Assembly: GCA_017467745.1 (NCBI GenBank)
Contig: JAFUKV010000068.1
Location: forward strand, 1 to 7,132
Length of the DNA: 7,132 bases
Direction of reading: 5' to 3'
Source: Bacteroidaceae bacterium
Lineage (GTDB): Bacteria; Bacteroidota; Bacteroidia; Bacteroidales; CHK158-818
Shown: positions 4,594-7,132 of the stretch, piece by piece
Layout of the letters: every line of letters starts with the position of its first letter
Numbering within the stretch: position 1 is the stretch's first letter
The notes under the pieces: generated by a model
What the model saw: the letters and a program-made list of their open reading frames with translations, nothing else
What the model was told of the DNA's origin: nothing
The model's database searches: none
Position numbers and translations under genes: made by a program

Positions 4594-7132
4594 CTATCTA
4601 TTTCTCACTTCAAACCGATATATACCGGCTGGAACTTCAAATACGGCATATTCGCCTTCCATACCAACGAATACAAAATCTTCCGCATCTTTTGCCAAAA
4701 TTCCCGACTCTAACACATCGTCAATTTTCATAGTCGGAACAAATACCTGAGCCGAAGTATTAGCCGGAACGGAAATATTCCAGAACAAGTTACCGTCTAT
4801 CTTTTCCCATTCGCTCGTAATATTACCGTAAACTGAATTATATGATGCTTTAACAAATTCAAGGCCATCCGGCAATTGAGGCTTCATGATAATTTTTTTG
4901 AAACCGGGAGCATCCGCAACGCTTTTAATTCCCGCTAAATTTTCGTAATACCAAATAACAAGGTCGCCCAACAACATTACATGATTAGCCGAATTCATTG
5001 CCGGATCTGCCGTATCGCCATTCCAAAGTTCCCAAATAGTAGTAGCTCCTTTTTCCGCCATATACCCCCAACTGGGATAATCGGTATTGGTAGTCAACCG
5101 ATAAGCAATATCTTTCCGGCCGTTTTCCGTCAACAAACGCATTATCCATTGAGCGCCTATCAATCCCGTACTGGTATGGCCGCTAAAATCTCCCATCGTT
5201 TTCTTTACAACGTTATCGAACACAGCAGTACGATTTTCCTCCGGAACAAGACCATAAGCCAACGAAAGTAAATTAGCCGTAGCCGTATTATTGCCATAAC
5301 ATTTATTTTCGGCATCATAGAACGTTTCATTATACGCTTTATAAACAGTATCTGCCAATGCGGCATACTTGGAAACATCATCAGCATGTCCCGTTAGTTT
5401 CGCGAAATTCTGCATCAACGTAAGCATATAATAATAGTACGAAGTACCTAAGATACGCCCGTCCGTTTTACGTGAAGGATCCTGAGAATGAATCAACTCT
5501 TGTTTTTCAGGAGGCATACACCAGTCTCCATACGTATCACGAGGCATTATGCCGTTTTCCATATAGCGGTCACGCATATAGAAAATCCATTTTTTAAACG
5601 AATCGTAGTGCTTTTTAATAGGTTCTTTATCTCCAAACTGTGTATAAAGCATATCGGCAATAAACAGATATGCTGCCGGCCATGTAACGCCATCACTATA
5701 TATTTTCCAATACGACGGAGCTACATCCGGTACACTACCGTCTTCCCGTTGCGAATCTTCAATATCTTGTAACCATTTGGCATATAAACGAGAATTATCA
5801 AATACAAAACTTTCGCCTTTCGAGCCTGTACCTCGATCTCCTAACCACCCCAAACGTTCATCTCGCTGCGGGCAGTCGGTAGGTATGCTTCTATAATTAC
5901 CCCGTATACCCCAATAAGCGTTTTTATAAATGGTATTTACCGTTTCGTTCGACGTAACGAATGTACCTGTAACAGGAATATTATCATAAACAACTTTTCC
6001 TTCAATAGCCGATAAATCCGGTTTTCCGGGATACCCGGTCATTTCTACAAAGCGGAAACCGTGATATGTAAAACGAGGTTCATATATCTCTGTCCCCTCG
6101 CCTTTCAGTGTATATTTATCGGTTACTTTCGCTGAACGCAAATTTGCCATATAAAGCGTGGAATCAGGATTCATTATTTCTGCAAAACGGAGCTGAACGC
6201 AATCGCCTTTTTTCCCTTTTACTTTCAAGCGAGTCCACCCCACCATATTTTGTCCCATATCAAAAATAAACACACCCGGTTTGGTTTCAAACACAGCTAT
6301 TGGAGTTACGGTTTCCATAACAGCAATAGGAGCTATCGGCATGGCCGATAAAACGGGAGATGCCGCTTTTACCGGTTCCGCCTGCATCCATGCAGTATCG
6401 TCGAAACCGTTTTCACACCAACCCGAAATTTCTTTATTAGCATCGTATTCTTCGCCATCAAACTCGTTATTTGCTACAATAGGCCCGTCCACAGTAAGTT
6501 TCCATGTCGTATCGCTATTAATGACCTCTTTACTTCCATCGCTGTAAGTTACTTCAACTTGCATCAATAATTTGGGGAATCCATATTCTTCATCGATATT
6601 TCCCATAGAAGAACGTACCGGACAATAACGTCCATTACCCAATATAACGCCTATCGTATTATCGCCCTTTTTCATCATATCGGTAACGTCATACGTCATG
6701 TAGAACGATCGTTTACCGAACTCCGACAAGGCCGGAGCCAATACATCATTTCCTACTTTTTCTCCATTTATATAACATTCAAACAATCCTTGCCCGCAAA
6801 TATATATCATAGCATCTTTTACTTGTTTGCCAAGTTCTACCTGCTTACGCAACATACGAGCCGCCAAACGCGGAGACTCAGTTCTGACAACTTCATTTCC
6901 AACCGCACGTTCAAGACCTATCCACTGCGCCGACCAATCTTGGGGAGATAATAGTCCCATTGTCCACATGGCAGGTTCTGCCCAGCCGGATTCAATACCG
7001 TTTTCATCCCAATATTTAACCGTCCACCAACATTTATCGCGTGATTCAAGTGTACGGCCTTTATATTCTATTTCAATAGATTGATCGGAATCTACCTTTT
7101 TAGAATCCCACATATCTGCTTTTCCCTCAACA
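4594..7132 (-). CDS. GH78 alpha-L-rhamnosidase, N-terminus outside the window
   Basis: The frame stays open past the first in-window ATG (7111-7113) to the edge, with VEGKAD preceding MWDS as in complete family members, so that ATG is internal and the gene is cut at its 5' end. Numbering below counts it as residue 1. A fibronectin-like start (CWWTVKYWDENG, W-x-A-x-WIG near 61-66) precedes the N-terminal carbohydrate-binding-like domain (about 85-250). A beta-sandwich follows (about 265-370; FDMGQNMVGW, YHGFRFVE). The alpha/alpha-six barrel (about 375-735) carries DCPQRDERLGWLGD (413-426), whose E419 is the likely general acid, and GATTIWELW, whose E695 is the likely general base. A short C-terminal beta domain closes the protein. 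GH78 enzymes release terminal alpha-L-rhamnose from plant polysaccharides, flavonoids and saponins with inversion. Both catalytic motifs are intact, so it should be active. The signal peptide cannot be seen. It converges on oxyR. Confidence 0.95.
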   Translation of the reverse strand, partial: VEGKADMWDSKKVDSDQSIEIEYKGRTLESRDKCWWTVKYWDENGIESGWAEPAMWTMGLLSPQDWSAQWIGLERAVGNEVVRTESPRLAARMLRKQVELGKQVKDAMIYICGQGLFECYINGEKVGNDVLAPALSEFGKRSFYMTYDVTDMMKKGDNTIGVILGNGRYCPVRSSMGNIDEEYGFPKLLMQVEVTYSDGSKEVINSDTTWKLTVDGPIVANNEFDGEEYDANKEISGWCENGFDDTAWMQAEPVKAASPVLSAMPIAPIAVMETVTPIAVFETKPGVFIFDMGQNMVGWTRLKVKGKKGDCVQLRFAEIMNPDSTLYMANLRSAKVTDKYTLKGEGTEIYEPRFTYHGFRFVEMTGYPGKPDLSAIEGKVVYDNIPVTGTFVTSNETVNTIYKNAYWGIRGNYRSIPTDCPQRDERLGWLGDRGTGSKGESFVFDNSRLYAKWLQDIEDSQREDGSVPDVAPSYWKIYSDGVTWPAAYLFIADMLYTQFGDKEPIKKHYDSFKKWIFYMRDRYMENGIMPRDTYGDWCMPPEKQELIHSQDPSRKTDGRILGTSYYYYMLTLMQNFAKLTGHADDVSKYAALADTVYKAYNETFYDAENKCYGNNTATANLLSLAYGLVPEENRTAVFDNVVKKTMGDFSGHTSTGLIGAQWIMRLLTENGRKDIAYRLTTNTDYPSWGYMAEKGATTIWELWNGDTADPAMNSANHVMLLGDLVIWYYENLAGIKSVADAPGFKKIIMKPQLPDGLEFVKASYNSVYGNITSEWEKIDGNLFWNISVPANTSAQVFVPTMKIDDVLESGILAKDAEDFVFVGMEGEYAVFEVPAGIYRFEVRNR

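Noticed and set aside
7111..7113. ATG at 7113 as the true start of the rhamnosidase
   Set aside because: The frame continues to the edge with family-typical residues (VEGKAD before MWDS), and full-length GH78 proteins have more sequence before this point.

Overview
The window looks like a chromosomal piece of a Bacteroidales or related Bacteroidota genome. The support is indirect but consistent. Ribosome binding sites are weak or absent and intergenic DNA is A/T-rich. A match to the Bacteroidota -7 element (TAnnTTTG) lies before the regulator gene. The signal peptide ends in an ...NAQ pattern common in the phylum. The gene families are also typical of gut Bacteroidales glycan users. I cannot name the species.

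Layout: positions 1-3207 hold three same-strand genes. They are the 3' part of a tandem-domain DUF1080 (3-keto-disaccharide hydrolase-like) gene, a Tat-exported Gfo/Idh/MocA oxidoreductase, and a Sec-exported TIM-barrel sugar isomerase/epimerase. Hairpins sit in the gaps of 110 and 73 bases between them, and a good rho-independent terminator follows the third gene. A LysR-type regulator that keeps the OxyR peroxide-sensing cysteines (C199/C208, same numbering as E. coli) follows at 3326-4222 with its own likely promoter. Then comes a 371-base A/T-rich gap. It contains a minus-strand terminator and a possible 34-residue single-pass membrane peptide. From 4594 to the right edge, on the minus strand, is most of a GH78 alpha-L-rhamnosidase whose N-terminus lies outside the window.

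How the genes may work together: DUF1080, Gfo/Idh/MocA and TIM-barrel sugar isomerase genes together are the recognised signature of 3-keto-glycoside processing. In that route a sugar unit is oxidised at C3, the glycosidic bond is cleaved by elimination/hydration, and the keto sugar is reduced or isomerised. Here the oxidoreductase and the isomerase both carry export signals, so the module is probably periplasmic. The rhamnosidase could trim terminal rhamnose from plant glycosides before that step, but it is convergent and separated by oxyR, so the link is inference. No SusC/SusD pair, mobile element, RNA gene or CRISPR array is visible.
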